64,000 nucleotides of DNA, taken from assembly GCF_003286085.1 (NCBI RefSeq), contig NW_020825329.1:1550001-1614000 (forward strand), written 5' to 3'. This stretch comes from Drosophila persimilis (Eukaryota; Arthropoda; Insecta; Diptera; Drosophilidae). How positions within the stretch are numbered: position 1 is the stretch's first letter; each line of letters begins with the position of its first letter. A program made the position numbers and the translations under genes. The notes beneath the pieces were generated by a model. The model was not told the origin of the DNA. It searched no databases and was given only the letters and a program-made list of their open reading frames with translations. Positions 1-11,404 of this stretch are shown here, in pieces.

Positions 1-2173
1 AATACTTTAGATGTTTGTAAATTTCACTTTGGGATTTTAATTAACTTGAGTTGCCACGACTAGATCGACATCAACACAGATCGAAGATGCTTCGTGTGGG
101 CAAATTTAACAGTGGTATGTATGTCCACTGCGGGAGCTTTTGATATTAATTAATGTTATCTCTATGTGCATGTATTCGTGTATGTACGTGAGAGTATCAG
201 AGATATTGGGGTGTTCATGATACACTCACTGGAGGGCATATAATATTTATGTACATACATACATATGTATGTGTGTACATCTTCAAGTCCGTCTAAGAAA
301 AGAGAAGCAAGAGGCGCGCCGCTACAGTAGAAAATCAAATTTCTATATGTATTAGAATTAGACCTACTGAAATTATATTATTATTTTTATACCGAACCGA
401 TCCGAAAACTATTTTTCACCAGATAATATCTAAGTACATGTGTATGTATTTATGTACATATGACCAAATCGGACTTCCATTTCTTTACAAAGCCTGAATG
501 GACTGGACTCGTCTCTTAATTCGAATTAATTTGGGATTTTGAGACTCGAACGAGCGTATGTACTGTACTTTTACCCTTTTACTTTACGAGTACGGGGTAT
601 ACAAAGAAGCAACTCCTTGTGAGAAATGTCTTGCTAAGGGAGGGGGCTAAGGGGCTGAGCACATGTGTGATAATGTGCTTTTAATGGGAACCTTTTGAAC
701 TGTGTACTTAACAGAGAGATAGTATCTCTCATTGGAATTATGTATTGCGGCGGCGATGTGATTGTCAGTTCAGCAAGCAACTAAATAACTACCCCTGAAA
801 ACGAAACTGGAAAATGCAGATTTTTTGGGCAATGACAATGGTAATCATCAGTGTTCGGTTCGTCATCATCGTCAATCATCCCCTTTTCCTTAGCAAAATA
901 TTTGGCAGATAAACATCACATTAGCGTGATTCCAAGCCGATTAGCCAAGCCCAAGACCAAGCTGAGCCTAAGCCCAGCTGAAGTTGCGCGATCATTGTCA
1001 CGTTACAGATTTGCTGCCTCACGCTTACGCTACAGTTATCAAGTGATTTGGTCTTTTATCGCTGCGCTTCACATTCATAGAGTACGAGAATGTATGTATA
1101 ATATATGTACATATCTTTCAGAGTAGGGGTAAGATGGTACTAATTTGAACGATACAGAAAAAAAGGATAACAAGAGCATAACACGGAATATCTGTTTTGT
1201 TTTTTGATGATAAACCGAGTGTTAACACTTGTGTATGTACATATGTATACGCAGAAACAACTAAAAAGAAGCACTCTTTTTTTTCTATTATGTGTACTCG
1301 TAAGTATGCACAATAGCATAACTTTAGTGGATGGATACATAAATATATATGTATTTACATATATACATATGTATGTACATATGTATATATGTCCTGACAG
1401 CTAACAAGCCAAGCCCCATAAGTTTTGAAGAAAAGCTGCTATGAGAATGGGAGGTTCCTCAGGTATGGTGGTATCGTGGCTATGTGCTATTGCTATTTCT
1501 ATGGCCCCGGCAATGGCTATGTGGCCGGCCGGCCATTACATAAAAGCGAATGGGGGGGGGGGGGGAGAAGGTAGAGGCCGCAGAATAAAGGAAAGCTTAT
1601 TGTTCCGGGCTTGAATGGAAAGCACAGTACAAAAGCGATTCAAAAGAAAATTTAACATAGCACAGAAAATCGCAAAGGATATACAAAAAGTAAAATGAAT
1701 GTACACAGAAAGGTCCTCTCCTACACAATGAAACAAGCTGTGAATAAAGGAAGTAAGAAAGAATAATACAAATTTGTATGCAACAGCCGGGGAAATTCAA
1801 AAAATGAAAGGAATGGAAAGCTAAAGAAAGAAATGGTTTCGGAGGACGCTTGCACACTAAAAATATACTCGTAAGTAAATATATACATATATATATATGT
1901 ACATACACACATACGCCTATGGTAAGTTTTAGATACAAACTAGGCACTCAGGTTAAAATTATCTAACTGAAAGTTTGCACAAACTCTTCTTTTTGCCAAA
2001 ATACAGGATATGGGGAATCGAATCGGAGTACTGAATCGTCAGAACAATCAGTCGTGGCGAAGGATGTATGTAATGTTTTGGCCCCTTTTGAAACATTTCT
2101 TGCTAGAATCGAGTCTGTATACGTGACTACTTACCTAAATTTGTATGAGTATATGCAAATTTGCAATTGTTAC
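1..2173. other. Spacer, no gene recognised
   Basis: No reading frame here has coding character. The segment holds several TACATATGTA-type palindromic microsatellites (about 250-275, 1215-1245, 1325-1392, 1875-1915), a run of fourteen G at about 1551-1564, and AT-rich unique sequence. If the minus-strand gene at 3796-4736 continues leftwards, this may be intron. Confidence 0.5.
1325..1392. repeat. Palindromic TACATATGTA microsatellite (example)
   Basis: Alternating ATGTA/TACAT units form self-complementary stretches. The same type recurs across the spacers and introns (for example 3045-3060, 5245-5265, 15830-15860, 20940-20995, 35930-35955, 53140-53190) and is absent from coding exons. Confidence 0.75.
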
Positions 2174-2285
2174 CTGCAAGGAAGTGGAGATACGTGATTC
2201 ACTCTTTGCCCGCTGGGGCTGAGTGCCACATAAAAAGACCTTAAATTTCATCTGCATATTGACGCTACAAAAGCTTTGACAATTC
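2174..2285 (-). CDS. Candidate internal exon of the upstream minus-strand gene
   Basis: Read on the minus strand, the segment has a GCGCAG acceptor on its right and a CAG|GTAACA donor on its left, and it is open in one frame (about 37 codons containing KSESRISTSLQ). It accepts the phase left by the exon ending at 3796 (two bases of a codon), so direct joining keeps the frame open and ends in phase 0. It does not stay in frame if the candidate exon at 2548-2666 is included first. No domain is recognised. It may be a chance open stretch. Confidence 0.3.
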
Positions 2286-2547
2286 CTGCGCAACGAAACA
2301 AATACATTTATAATAGCAATCTTTTTTAAAAATAGTGGTAGGGTCTTTTTTAGTCCTAAAAAACCTATTAGAGAATTATGCGATAAATAAATGTAATCGT
2401 ATGACTTTTTCATAAATGTACATAGTTTAGTTTCTGCTTTTTACTGGAGGCAGTCCGATGAGTCCACCAATAGGGTTAGACGGGTTCAGTTTCAATACAT
2501 TCATAACTAAGATTTTGATTGACAAAAGTATATAATCGCGCTGTTAC

Positions 2548-2666
2548 TTGCCTGTGTAAGCAAGCGACTTCTAATCAGTTGAAGTTGTCGTATCATTTCG
2601 GAGACCGTGTGATCCTTTTCATATGTACGGTCCTCCCGGATACAGCCAGACAGCACTGGTTGTTCT
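2548..2666 (-). CDS. Candidate internal exon of the upstream minus-strand gene
   Basis: A TTTCAG acceptor and an A|GTAACA donor bound about 39 open codons rich in charged and helical residues (includes EMIRQLQLIRSRLLTQ). The first base completes the codon left open by the exon ending at 3796 and restores Arg, so the junction is in phase. The amino-acid composition looks more protein-like than the surrounding sequence. I recognise no family. The exon ends in phase 1, which does not fit the candidate exon at 2174-2285, so the two could be alternatives or one may be false. Confidence 0.4.
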
Positions 2667-3795
2667 CTGAAACGATCGAATATAAGGTTTAGGTACTCAT
2701 TAGAAAAGATATTTAAGCCACGTTTAGCCCAATTTTTATATAACAATTTAATCGTTCATCTCTATCCAACTATCACCACAAGTGTAAAGGAATCAATGTC
2801 GCCGAAACTAAGACATAAATTATTCATCAACTACAGATTTTCACTTATATGGATAAAATGAGAATTATAAACATGAATAACACATCGACTGACGTCAATG
2901 TTCCCGAATTGTTTGGAAATAGTATGAGAGGCATCAACAACAAGAAAGAAAGATTAGTATGGTATGGCCCTAAAATGCACATGTAACTAAAACACAAAAG
3001 ATTTATCTTCCACAATTATTCCTTTGGCAGCTACTAGTATACATACATACATATGTATGCATTTTTTATGACACGTAAAAAATGGCGGCTCAAGAAACTA
3101 TTGGGGTCTCCGTTGAAAAATGTTTGTCAAAATCAATACCAGCCGGATGTACAAAATCTACGACTACATTATTAATGCGGTAGGCAATCCTACAGAGATA
3201 TCTAACCAGTTCGGTTCATCTTGTTATCTATCCAAGTGGCATAGCTTTGAGTGAGTGCAATTTGGGATAAACACAAACATACATATGTTCTAGTACGTAC
3301 CGTACCGCTCATATAATTTCGTCGGATTGTCAGTGCGGATATTGATCCTGCGGTCAGGCTCACAATTTGCTGCTGTAACTTTATTCTCTATTTCCGTTCA
3401 TGGTATTCAATTATTAAGCAACAATTCAAGTGAGTAAGCTTATATTTGAACATCGGCGGCGATGGAATGGCCGTTCAGAGCGGACGTGCCGGCGGGTCGT
3501 TCGATTAAGCTACAGTTTGCCATCCTTGCCCTAAAATTATTTGCTAGTTTTGGTGTGCATTTTTAATGGAAAATTTGCCAATTTCCCAAAAAGGAAGCTA
3601 TTGAAATCTGGCATTCATTGAAGGCTAATTTTGCACTTTGAGGCTTACCGGATGACAGGAAAGGAAAGTGTCGGCCTCTTTTTCATGCCAAATTTATGAA
3701 TAAATATTTCAACTTCTTAATTTTTGTTTTTTTGTATTATTTTCTCTCTAAAGGTGTCCTATTCTAAAGAGCAGCTTGGGGCGGTTCGGACCTAC

Positions 3796-4736
3796 CTTTG
3801 TGAAAAACCTAGCTTAGGTATAGCAGAGTATTCTAAAGAAGGATCTCTTCCATAAATTGAAAAATATGAGGTTGTTGCTGAGGACGAGGACGTAGGCGGA
3901 CATCTTTCTTCTGAAATAGCTTCTCGGCTCGGTGAAATTTTATTCAACTTTTCCATCTCCATAGCTTCTTTTTGTTGGGCAGGAATCAACAGCTCGGACG
4001 CAGGACTAATATCAACATTATGTTCTTGCTTAATCACTTTTCTATGCTGTGGTGCCACGACGTCATCGCCTTTTCGCATCGGATTTTCAAGCAGCTGGAT
4101 GGAGCCGGTGCCCGTAACTCCACCTTCAACTCTATCTCTTAGCTGAGAATCAACATCAACACTGTCGGAGCCGTTCGAAAGGTTAACCTGCTCTTTGCGG
4201 CATATAATAATTTTTGTATCGTCAGTTCCATTCCTCGGACGAGCTTTCTTCGCCTTCTTAGTGTATCTTGCGCATGAATCCGACTTTTTTGCTAATATGT
4301 ATCGAGTTGACTGTAAAATATCTTATTATTCATTGCAGTTAGGCCCACGGCGTTAGGAACTTACGTGAGTACTCCTTCTATTAACATCTGACTCGTTCGA
4401 ACTGTCCGTTGTACTGGAACTCTTTGAATCGGTATCCTGGTCAGTATTTTCGTAATCACTTGTTGACACCATACTCGAGCACATTTCCATTTCCGTATCC
4501 GTATCCCTATTCACTGTGTTCGCATTCGCCCCATTGCCTCTTCTTATGGTAAAGGTTGATACTGATCCTTCGTTTCCATTGCTGTTGAGTAGCTGCTGCT
4601 GCATTTTACCAATAGTCGATGGGCTGTTTTTTGTGATACCACACTGCCCTTCAGTCTGTAGATATTCCAATCCTTTAACACTTCTCTTGGACTTGGCATC
4701 AAATTTGTTTGGGTGCGATTTTCGCTTTCCTGACAT
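3796..4736 (-). CDS. N-terminal exons of an unrecognised Ser-rich, probably nuclear protein
   Basis: Two coding exons on the minus strand. Exon 1 (4365-4736) starts at an ATG one base after a TTTCAG acceptor, so the 5' UTR is spliced, and reads MSGKRKSHPNKFDAKSKRS. It continues with a polar, acidic, Ser/Thr-rich tract (DTDSKSSSTTDSSNESD) and ends at CAC|GTAAGT in phase 0. Exon 2 (3796-4310) follows a TTTTACAG acceptor in frame and carries a basic cluster (ARYTKKAKKARPRNG) that could be a nuclear localisation signal. It ends at AAG|GTAGGT in phase 2. The 57-base intron removed here is typical of Drosophila. The disordered, basic-then-acidic composition suggests a nuclear regulator. A dot-chromosome zinc-finger gene such as dati or zfh2 is possible, but no DNA-binding domain is visible and I give no symbol. 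The C-terminal exons lie to the left, perhaps outside the window. Confidence 0.75.
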
Positions 4737-6530
4737 GCTGAAACAATTCAAAAAGTAGCCTTTTAGTATCATATAAATTAGTCGACGTATATCTATCCAT
4801 CTTATGTACTAGTTTTATAACATACATATGTTTATCTTTACTAATACTAATAGCATGTACATACATACATAGGATTGCATACGATTACCTGTGTTCAATA
4901 AACAACGCAAGAGGCTGATAATCATATCTAAAACTAAACTAAAAACTACTGACCGGCAAAGAGGAACAGTTGGGACAGTTCTGGTCTAAGTGTAAATGGA
5001 CTGCGAGCTCGAAGTCAAGCACCACTTTCAGCCCTTTTTCCCCTTTACGTATCGTATTGGTCCATACATAAGAAGAAATGATTGTTTTCCCGATTCGCTT
5101 TGAACTGAAATTTTATTTATAATGATGACTTCCGCTCTACTGCGACTCCAATACAGACGAGGATGTACAGTGCTCCGCTCCCCTTGCTTTTTGGCAACTG
5201 CAACTCGTACGAGTACAGATATATCATGGATGTATGCACGTGTGCACATACATACATATGTACACATACCGTCGCAGGGAAATACAAATATTGACTTGCA
5301 CACTTACAAATAGCTTCCGCAAATTCACTTCAATGGATTTCTCTCCTTTTTGTCGGGCTTTCGGTTTAGCTGTATTGTGGGTTGTGGTCGTTGTTGTTGT
5401 ATTTAAATATCAATATTTATATATGAATACATGTATACATATACCCGAACAACACATTATATAAAGCGTATGTATTATAAGCATCTGTGAGTTTGTACAA
5501 ATGTTTAAGTACATTCGTATTTCCGAAAATACACACTGGTGTGGTGGGGACGGAAGGGGGGTTGAATGCGTGAGTAGTGGTGACAGAAAACCGAAAATAC
5601 GAAATAAATAAATAAATAAATTAGTTACAGTGAGTGCCTAAACATACAAACATATAAATGAGCGAAACAATAATAGCCATGTCCAAATAAAAGCGTCTTT
5701 CCCGCCCCCCACCTTTGCGACTCTCTGGCTGCCGGATGTGAGAAAATATAGAGTGCGACTGCTTGGAGTATTGTCAATGTAAGAATTGGAGTCGCAAAGT
5801 CATGAGGAAATTCCCGTACCAGCCAACCAACAGACACTGAGAAAAATGGCTAATCGCAATATCATTGGTACATATGTATGTAATGGACTCCGCACTAATC
5901 GGTGATCTATCATTATTATTTTCGTACTCGTAAGATTCAGAGTTAAATCAGCGCTTTCAATAATCAAATACACCACTTATTTATATTTCAGTGTAGCTTA
6001 ACATACATACCTTAGAATCTAACTTTTACCAATAGATTTTCTTTGTTTTCAGTGTGCTTCTGTCATATAAAATTGCGTAGATCCACAGTCACATAGATAT
6101 TGATGTTTGTTGTTTTCAAATGATTTCCGAATTGATCCCATTCCTCTGGTCCATTTATCATCCGATCCGATGCTCAATTTTTCATACCTTAGCTTTCCGA
6201 TAAGTATGTAGAATATTCAGGGGGCGCGCGACAACGGCGGGCGCTTGTAGCTTAATGGTATCGTATCCCTCTGGATGGCAATTGAGTCTGATTCCACTAA
6301 GTAGGCACGTGGTTGATTGGTTGGTGTGTGTGAGCGTGTGTTTCAAGGTGCATACAATAAATATTATTCTTTCCTTTTTTAAGCACCGCAAAACATCATC
6401 TGCAAACAGGACACCGTGTGTGTGGTGTAAAAAGAAATAAAAAGAAAAGCGCCTGGCGCAATAATGAATTTTCAATTGGGGTCCTAAGTCCTAACCACTC
6501 CAAAGGACATGCGGCTACTGCTCAATTCTA
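4737..6530. other. Spacer or 5' UTR intron, no coding exon seen
   Basis: The region upstream of the minus-strand gene at 3796-4736 should contain its 5' UTR exon and promoter, but I cannot place them. Microsatellites lie near 4855-4870 and 5240-5265. Open frames here are short and low in complexity. Confidence 0.4.
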
Positions 6531-6860
6531 TTGACTGCGGCCAGCATTGTTTACGAGCCTTCGGCAGTAGCCTTAATGCGGCGGCCAACGCACGTGCTGG
6601 CATTAAAAATGAATTTGGTTGAACCCGAAAGGACCAACATGACCACCACCAACACTATGGTGGTGGAATCCAACGAGGGTTTGTTAAAAAAGGCTGCTTT
6701 CCACTTTACAAATTGGAAGAAAAAGAATGGATGGATGATAAGTCGTTCCCGATCGCCTGCTCAGTGCTGATGAGAAGTACCGATCGAATTACCATCAATT
6801 TCATATCAGAATGCAAATTCGAATCTAAACAACATTGCGTTTAGTATTTTTTAAAGAGCA
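6531..6860 (+). pseudogene. Coding-like fragment, copy A of a direct repeat
   Basis: This stretch is near-identical to 11766-12031 in the same orientation. The shared core begins near 6575 and both copies end in a TAGTATTTTTTAAAGAGC stretch. Copy A reads HVLALKMNLVEPERTN, then NTMVVESNEGLLKK, then changes frame. Relative to copy B it carries extra codons for TTT and related residues (differences of 3 and 15 bases, both multiples of three) plus a 2-base frameshift. In-frame indels suggest the ancestor was translated. I do not recognise the protein. It could be a decayed gene fragment or part of a transposon. Confidence 0.45.
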
Positions 6861-7013
6861 ATATGGGCTTCTTCGCGAAAAGGTCAACCAAGAGTCGCAA
6901 AAAAAAGTACCGAAGAAGTATTGAAATTTTATGTTTTTGAGTTAAAATAGTGAATATAAGTTCATTGTAACAAATAATTGTAAGCGAAGTTGAGTTTGTA
7001 TGTATAATTCACT

Positions 7014-7037
7014 GGGCCTATAGGCCTATAGGCCTAT
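7014..7037. repeat. Triplicated AGGCCTAT palindrome
   Basis: Three consecutive copies of the octamer AGGCCTAT, each containing the palindrome AGGCCT. It is a short tandem array with no visible function. Confidence 0.8.
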
Positions 7038-7384
7038 TTCGTTAAAATATTTTTTACATTTAGAGTTCTCTTACCGTAGAGCTTCTCTTCTTTAATTGTA
7101 CTTAGATAAGTGAAGTTATGGTAAAAATTACAAAGAGAGACAACAGAGCACGAATTAACCATATTTGGTCTAATCTTTAATCTGATCTTCTTTTGTAGCG
7201 TGAGTGACCGATAAACAGCATAAGTTGTCAAAACTTTTGCATTTATTGATAATAGCGGACGAAAATATGTACATAGTTTACGTGAGATTAGTTCAACAAT
7301 CTGTAAAAAAAAATTAAATAAAATTTGTTCCAATAAACTCTTTTTTTTATTCATTGTGAAAGTTTGTCGTCTGACCATAAAGCG

Positions 7385-8391
7385 ACCCCATAAAGTATAT
7401 ATATTCTTGATCAGCATCAATAGCCGAGTCGATTGAGCCCTGACTGTCTGTCCGTCCGTCGGTCTGTCCGTCCCCTTCAGCGCCTAGTGCTCAAAGACCA
7501 TAAGAGCTAGAGCAACGATGTTTTGGATCCAGATTTCTGTGATATTTCACTGCTACAAAAATATTTCAAAACTTCGCCCCGCCCACTTCCGCCCCCACAA
7601 AGGACGAAAATCTGTGGCATCCACAATTTTAAAAATATGAGAAAACCAAAAACGCAGAATCGTAGAGAATGACCATATCTTCTAGACTGCAGAATCTGAA
7701 TTGGATAGTATTATTAGTTTAGCCAGCATCAAGAAAACAATTTCATTTTTTCTCGCCCTGTCCCTCTCTAACACACAGGTAGCATAGGCGGCTTTGTTTA
7801 GAGTAAAACATTAGCGCCTAGATCTCAGAGACTACAAAAGCTAGAGCAACCAAATTTGGTATCCACACTCCTAAGATATCGGACCGAGACGAATTTGTTT
7901 CAAAATTTAGCCACACCCCCTTCCGACCCCGCAAAGGACGAAAATCTGGGGATATTCACAAATCTCAGAGACTATTCACGCTAGAGTAACCAAATTTGGT
8001 ATCCGCACTCCTGTTAGATCTCACTACAAAACGTATATCTCAAAATTTCGCCATACCCCCTTCCGCCCCCCCAAAGGACAAAAATCTGTGGCATCCACAA
8101 CTTTGAAGATACGAGAAAACTAAAAACGCAGAATCATAGATAATGATCATATCTATCAGGTTTCTGAATCTGGATCAGATCAGATCAAATAGATAGCCAA
8201 AGGGAACAAATCAATTTGCACTGGCTACGCAGCGCCCGACGTCACGCTCATACTGATTTTCTGTCTCTCTCGCACGCACTCTTCGTCGTGTCGCTTAATA
8301 TTAGCGGCGTCTGCCGGAGGAGAGCCATACTGACTTAGTATCGGGTATAACCGTAGAGTAGAGCAACTCACAACGTTCCCCCTCGTTTTGT
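7385..8391 (-). mobile_element. DINE-1/INE-1-like Helitron relic, reverse orientation
   Basis: Non-coding element of about 1 kb. Read on the minus strand it starts with a CGAGGGGGAACGTTGTGA-type end and continues through TACCCGATACTTAGTC. It has repeated blocks around 'CAAATTTGGT' and 'CGAAAATCTG', then a tandem GACGGACGGACAGACAG tract followed by CTCGGCTATTGATGCTGATC. This organisation and the GACGGACG-then-TCGGCTATTGAT order are those of Drosophila DINE-1/INE-1 non-autonomous Helitrons. It lies just outside the left arm of the inverted-repeat element at 8430. Confidence 0.8.
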
Positions 8392-8429
8392 TTCAATACG
8401 TTAAGTTTTGTTTAACATATTAATAAACT

Positions 8430-8790
8430 ACTAATACAATAACATAAAAATGCTATTAATAATTGCATAAAAACTTTTTTAGTATAAACTGTTTCGGAAG
8501 AAACCACTCTTCCTCATCAGCGACCTTTTATTTTCCAAATATGGGAAATGTGGTAGATCGTACAGTGTTTTAAATTTGTTCAATACATATTTGTACAATA
8601 CAATTTGTTTACATATTATGGTTTGCTATACATTTTTCCAGTCTTTACATATTCTGGTTTGCTATACATTTTCCAGTCTTTACATATTCTGGTTAGTTAT
8701 CAATTTTCCAGTCTTTACATATTCTGGTTAGTTATAAATTTTCCAGTCTTTACATATTCTGGTTTGCTATAAATTTTCCAGTCAAGTGGG
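8430..8790 (-). repeat. Left inverted arm with ~36 bp tandem units
   Basis: Reverse complement of 11405-11752. The inner half (about 8615-8785) is a tandem series of about five units of the form CTTTACATATTCTGGTT followed by a GCTATAAATTTTCCAGT-type half, with small differences between units. Confidence 0.85.
8492..8520 (-). ncRNA. Hammerhead-ribozyme-like core, left arm
   Basis: On the minus strand: CTGATGA (8514-8520), a perfect 6 bp stem II (GGAAGA/TCTTCC) closed by a 6-base loop, then GAAA (8492-8495). This order (CUGANGA, stem II, GAAA) is the invariant hammerhead core. Stem III would have to form from the next few bases (CAGTTT) and would be minimal. Stem I is not convincing by eye. 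The core matches the copy in the right arm exactly except for context. Activity is inferred, not shown. Confidence 0.5.
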
Positions 8791-9925
8791 GATCTGGCTC
8801 TCTATATTTAGTAGGTGCATGTAAGCACCGAAAAATTTTGTAATGAATTGTACAGCTTGCTCAGCGTCACTGCCTGTCCCCATTATCATGTTTGTTGCAC
8901 TCCTCACATGAACCTTCAATAATCAGCCGAATATTTCCAGCTCATCATTGTTGCACAAGCCGATATATTTTCCAAACACGCTTTGAAGTTCTTTCACTTC
9001 TGTTGCAGTTGTGCCCTTGCGCTTGCCTACTCTGGAGTTGGCTTCATCGATTGCCTGCTTCCAGGTATTCCCTGTAAAGAATTATATACCTCGTCAATTT
9101 TAAAGAGGATCTTCTTGGTGAAGCCGTATTTAGAGGACAAGTTTCTCCTTAAATGCGTATAGCAATACAGGCATTGATAACACTGCTTGGCAAAATTGAT
9201 TGCCTTTTGCAATTAATGCCATGGCAGAACGGACGTCTGCCTGTCTATCCAATAACTTAGCATGAAGTGCAAAAAAATAGCGTATTTCATCCATTATTTC
9301 ACTTCTTCATAAACTCACTTATGTTCTCACTTATGTTCACTATTGATCACGATTACGTAGAACGGTAAACTTTATCAGTATGTGTGCGACAGTGAGATCA
9401 GGTTTTTTTACTTAAATTATGCAAAGTTAAGAAAATCAACCTCTCCGCTAGATATCGGTACTCCCCAAACATATCATTCTCCCAAAATATTTTAATTACC
9501 AATGCAAGGTATCCTGCTATCGGCAGGAGGACATGGCAACACTGAAATACATATATGTATTCCATGCCTTACATTTTACCATTTTCAAAATTTATATATG
9601 TATTTGTCCATTGACCATTTCTAAGAGCCTTGAAAATAGTGTGACTGTGGATTGTCTTACAAATTCATGATCCTCCTAATATAAACTATATAACTTTGTC
9701 CACGTTTCTTTGAGAAAAGGTAGATCAGGGTGAATATTTGGACGAATGGAAAGAATATGATGGTGTATATAAAATCATATATATACATATATGATATACA
9801 ATAATATTTTTTATGTTACATTGCAATGGGTTAAATGTTGCGCTCACAGGGGTTGAATGGGCTAAGATCGCCATTTTATGTGTTTTACATATGCTAATTA
9901 ACAAGTGCGAATAAAAGTGAAATTA
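8791..9925. other. Left interior of the inverted-repeat element, coding-like scraps on the minus strand
   Basis: On the minus strand, about 9240 down to 8935 translates in two overlapping frames into protein-like sequence: first SSKYGFTKKILFKIDEVYNS, then WKQAIDEANSRVGKRKGTT and FGKYIGLCNNDELEIFG, which ends in a stop. A frameshift near 9075 separates the two. No family is recognised. The rest (9250-9925) has no coding character. Confidence 0.35.
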
Positions 9926-10897
9926 AACGAGGGGGAACGTTGTGAGTTGCTGCGGAAACCGCAACTTTACATTTATACCCGATACTTAGTCAGTATGGCT
10001 CTCCTCCGGCAGACGCCGCTAATATTAAACGACACGACTAAGAGTGCGTGCAATCTGATAGATATGGTCATTATCGATGATTCTGCGTTTTTAGTTTTCT
10101 TGTATGCTCAATATTGTGGATGCCACAGATTTTCGTCCTTTGTGGGGGCGGAAGTGGGTGGGACGAAATTTTGAGATACACGTTTTATAGTGAGATCTAA
10201 AAGGAGTGAATACCAAATTTGGTTACTCTAGCGTTATTAGTCTCTGAGATTTATGAATATCCCCAGACTTTCGTCCTTTGCGGGGTCGGAAGGGGGTGTG
10301 GCTAAATTTTGAAACAAACTCGTCTCGGTCCGATATATTAGGAAAGTGGATACCAAATTTGGTTGCTCTAGCTTTTATAGTCTCTGAGATCTAGGCGCTA
10401 ATGTTTTACTCTAAGCAAAGCCGGCTATGCTAAGTGTGTGTTTGAGAGAGACAGGGCGAGAAAAAATGAAATTGTTTTCTTGATGCTGGCAATAATAATT
10501 ATTCGATCCAATTCAGATTCTGCAGTCTAGAAGATATGGTCATTCTCTACGATTCTGGTTTTTGGTTTTCTCGTATCTTTGAAATTGTGGATGCCACAGA
10601 TTTTCGTCCTTTGTGGGGGCGGAAGTGGGCGGGGCGAAGGTTTGAAATATTTTTGTAGCAGTGACATATCACAGGATCCGAAACATCGTTGCTCTAGCTC
10701 TAATAGTCTTTGAGCACTAGGCGCTGAAGGGGACGGACAGACGGACGGACGGACAGACAGTCAGGGCTCAATCGACTCGGCTATTGATGCTGATCAAGAA
10801 TATGGGGTCGAAAACGATTCCTTCTGGACGTTACACACATCCACTTTTACCACAAATCTAATATACCCCAATACTCATTTTGAGTATCGGGTATAAA
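9926..10897 (+). mobile_element. DINE-1/INE-1-like Helitron relic, forward orientation
   Basis: Nearly full-length copy, opposite in orientation to 7385-8391. It starts at ACGAGGGGGAACGTTGTG, contains TACCCGATACTTAGTCAG, repeated 'ACCAAATTTGGTT' blocks and the GACGGACGGACGGACAGACAG tract, and ends at TTTGAGTATCGGGTATA. It interrupts the inverted-repeat element. Confidence 0.8.
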
Positions 10898-10901
10898 AAC
10901 G

Positions 10902-11063
10902 ATGGAAAAGTTGCGATATGGCCATGTAGACTCTGTGCCTGTGGCAGAGGCACTCCTGAAGCATGCCGAAGAAATCTATGCTTTGGAGGTAGCTGAAGGA
11001 GTCATTATCGAAAAGGCATTGCAAAGCAAATCTCGATTTGTCTCGCGTATATACAAAGCCTAA
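10902..11063 (+). pseudogene. 53-codon coding-like ORF inside the inverted-repeat element
   Basis: ATG-to-stop frame starting MEKLRYGHVDSVPVAEALLK, rich in Ala, Glu and Lys with helical periodicity, unlike random AT-rich sequence. It begins five bases after the DINE-like insertion, so the true reading frame was probably split by that insertion and its upstream part is lost or lies before 9926. Downstream, to about 11400, other frames give further protein-like stretches (for example GTRTYRAPPGFLAPEGLVPG), which suggests a frameshifted pseudogene. I do not recognise the family. Confidence 0.35.
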
Positions 11064-11404
11064 CACCTCATGTGTGCTGGGCAATGTAGAAATCGCAGAC
11101 TTGCAGTAGGTATCCAGGATGCCAACAAGAAACACCCAATCGCAAATTCAATGCCAAGGCAATGTATTTATGATTTATCGGATGGCACCCGTACTTACCG
11201 GGCACCACCGGGCTTTCTCGCCCCTGAAGGCTTGGTTCCGGGACAAGCAAATCCCACGCGGAAATGCTAGTACTGTGGTAGATCGGAAAGGAAGTCGCCA
11301 AAGATGAGACTGGAGAATGAAGCAGTATGCAAAAATACTCCAAAGGAGTTTGCAAAAAATTGTGGAAGATGTTCTTCACGACGTATAAAGAACATTTATG
11401 GTTC

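Noticed and set aside
1597-1947. 116-codon minus-strand ORF
   Set aside because: Low-complexity Phe/Ser/Leu-rich translation of A/G-rich DNA and a microsatellite, with no domain or splice support.
9905-10174. 89-codon plus-strand ORF
   Set aside because: It lies entirely within a DINE-like non-coding element, and similar frames in other copies are broken.
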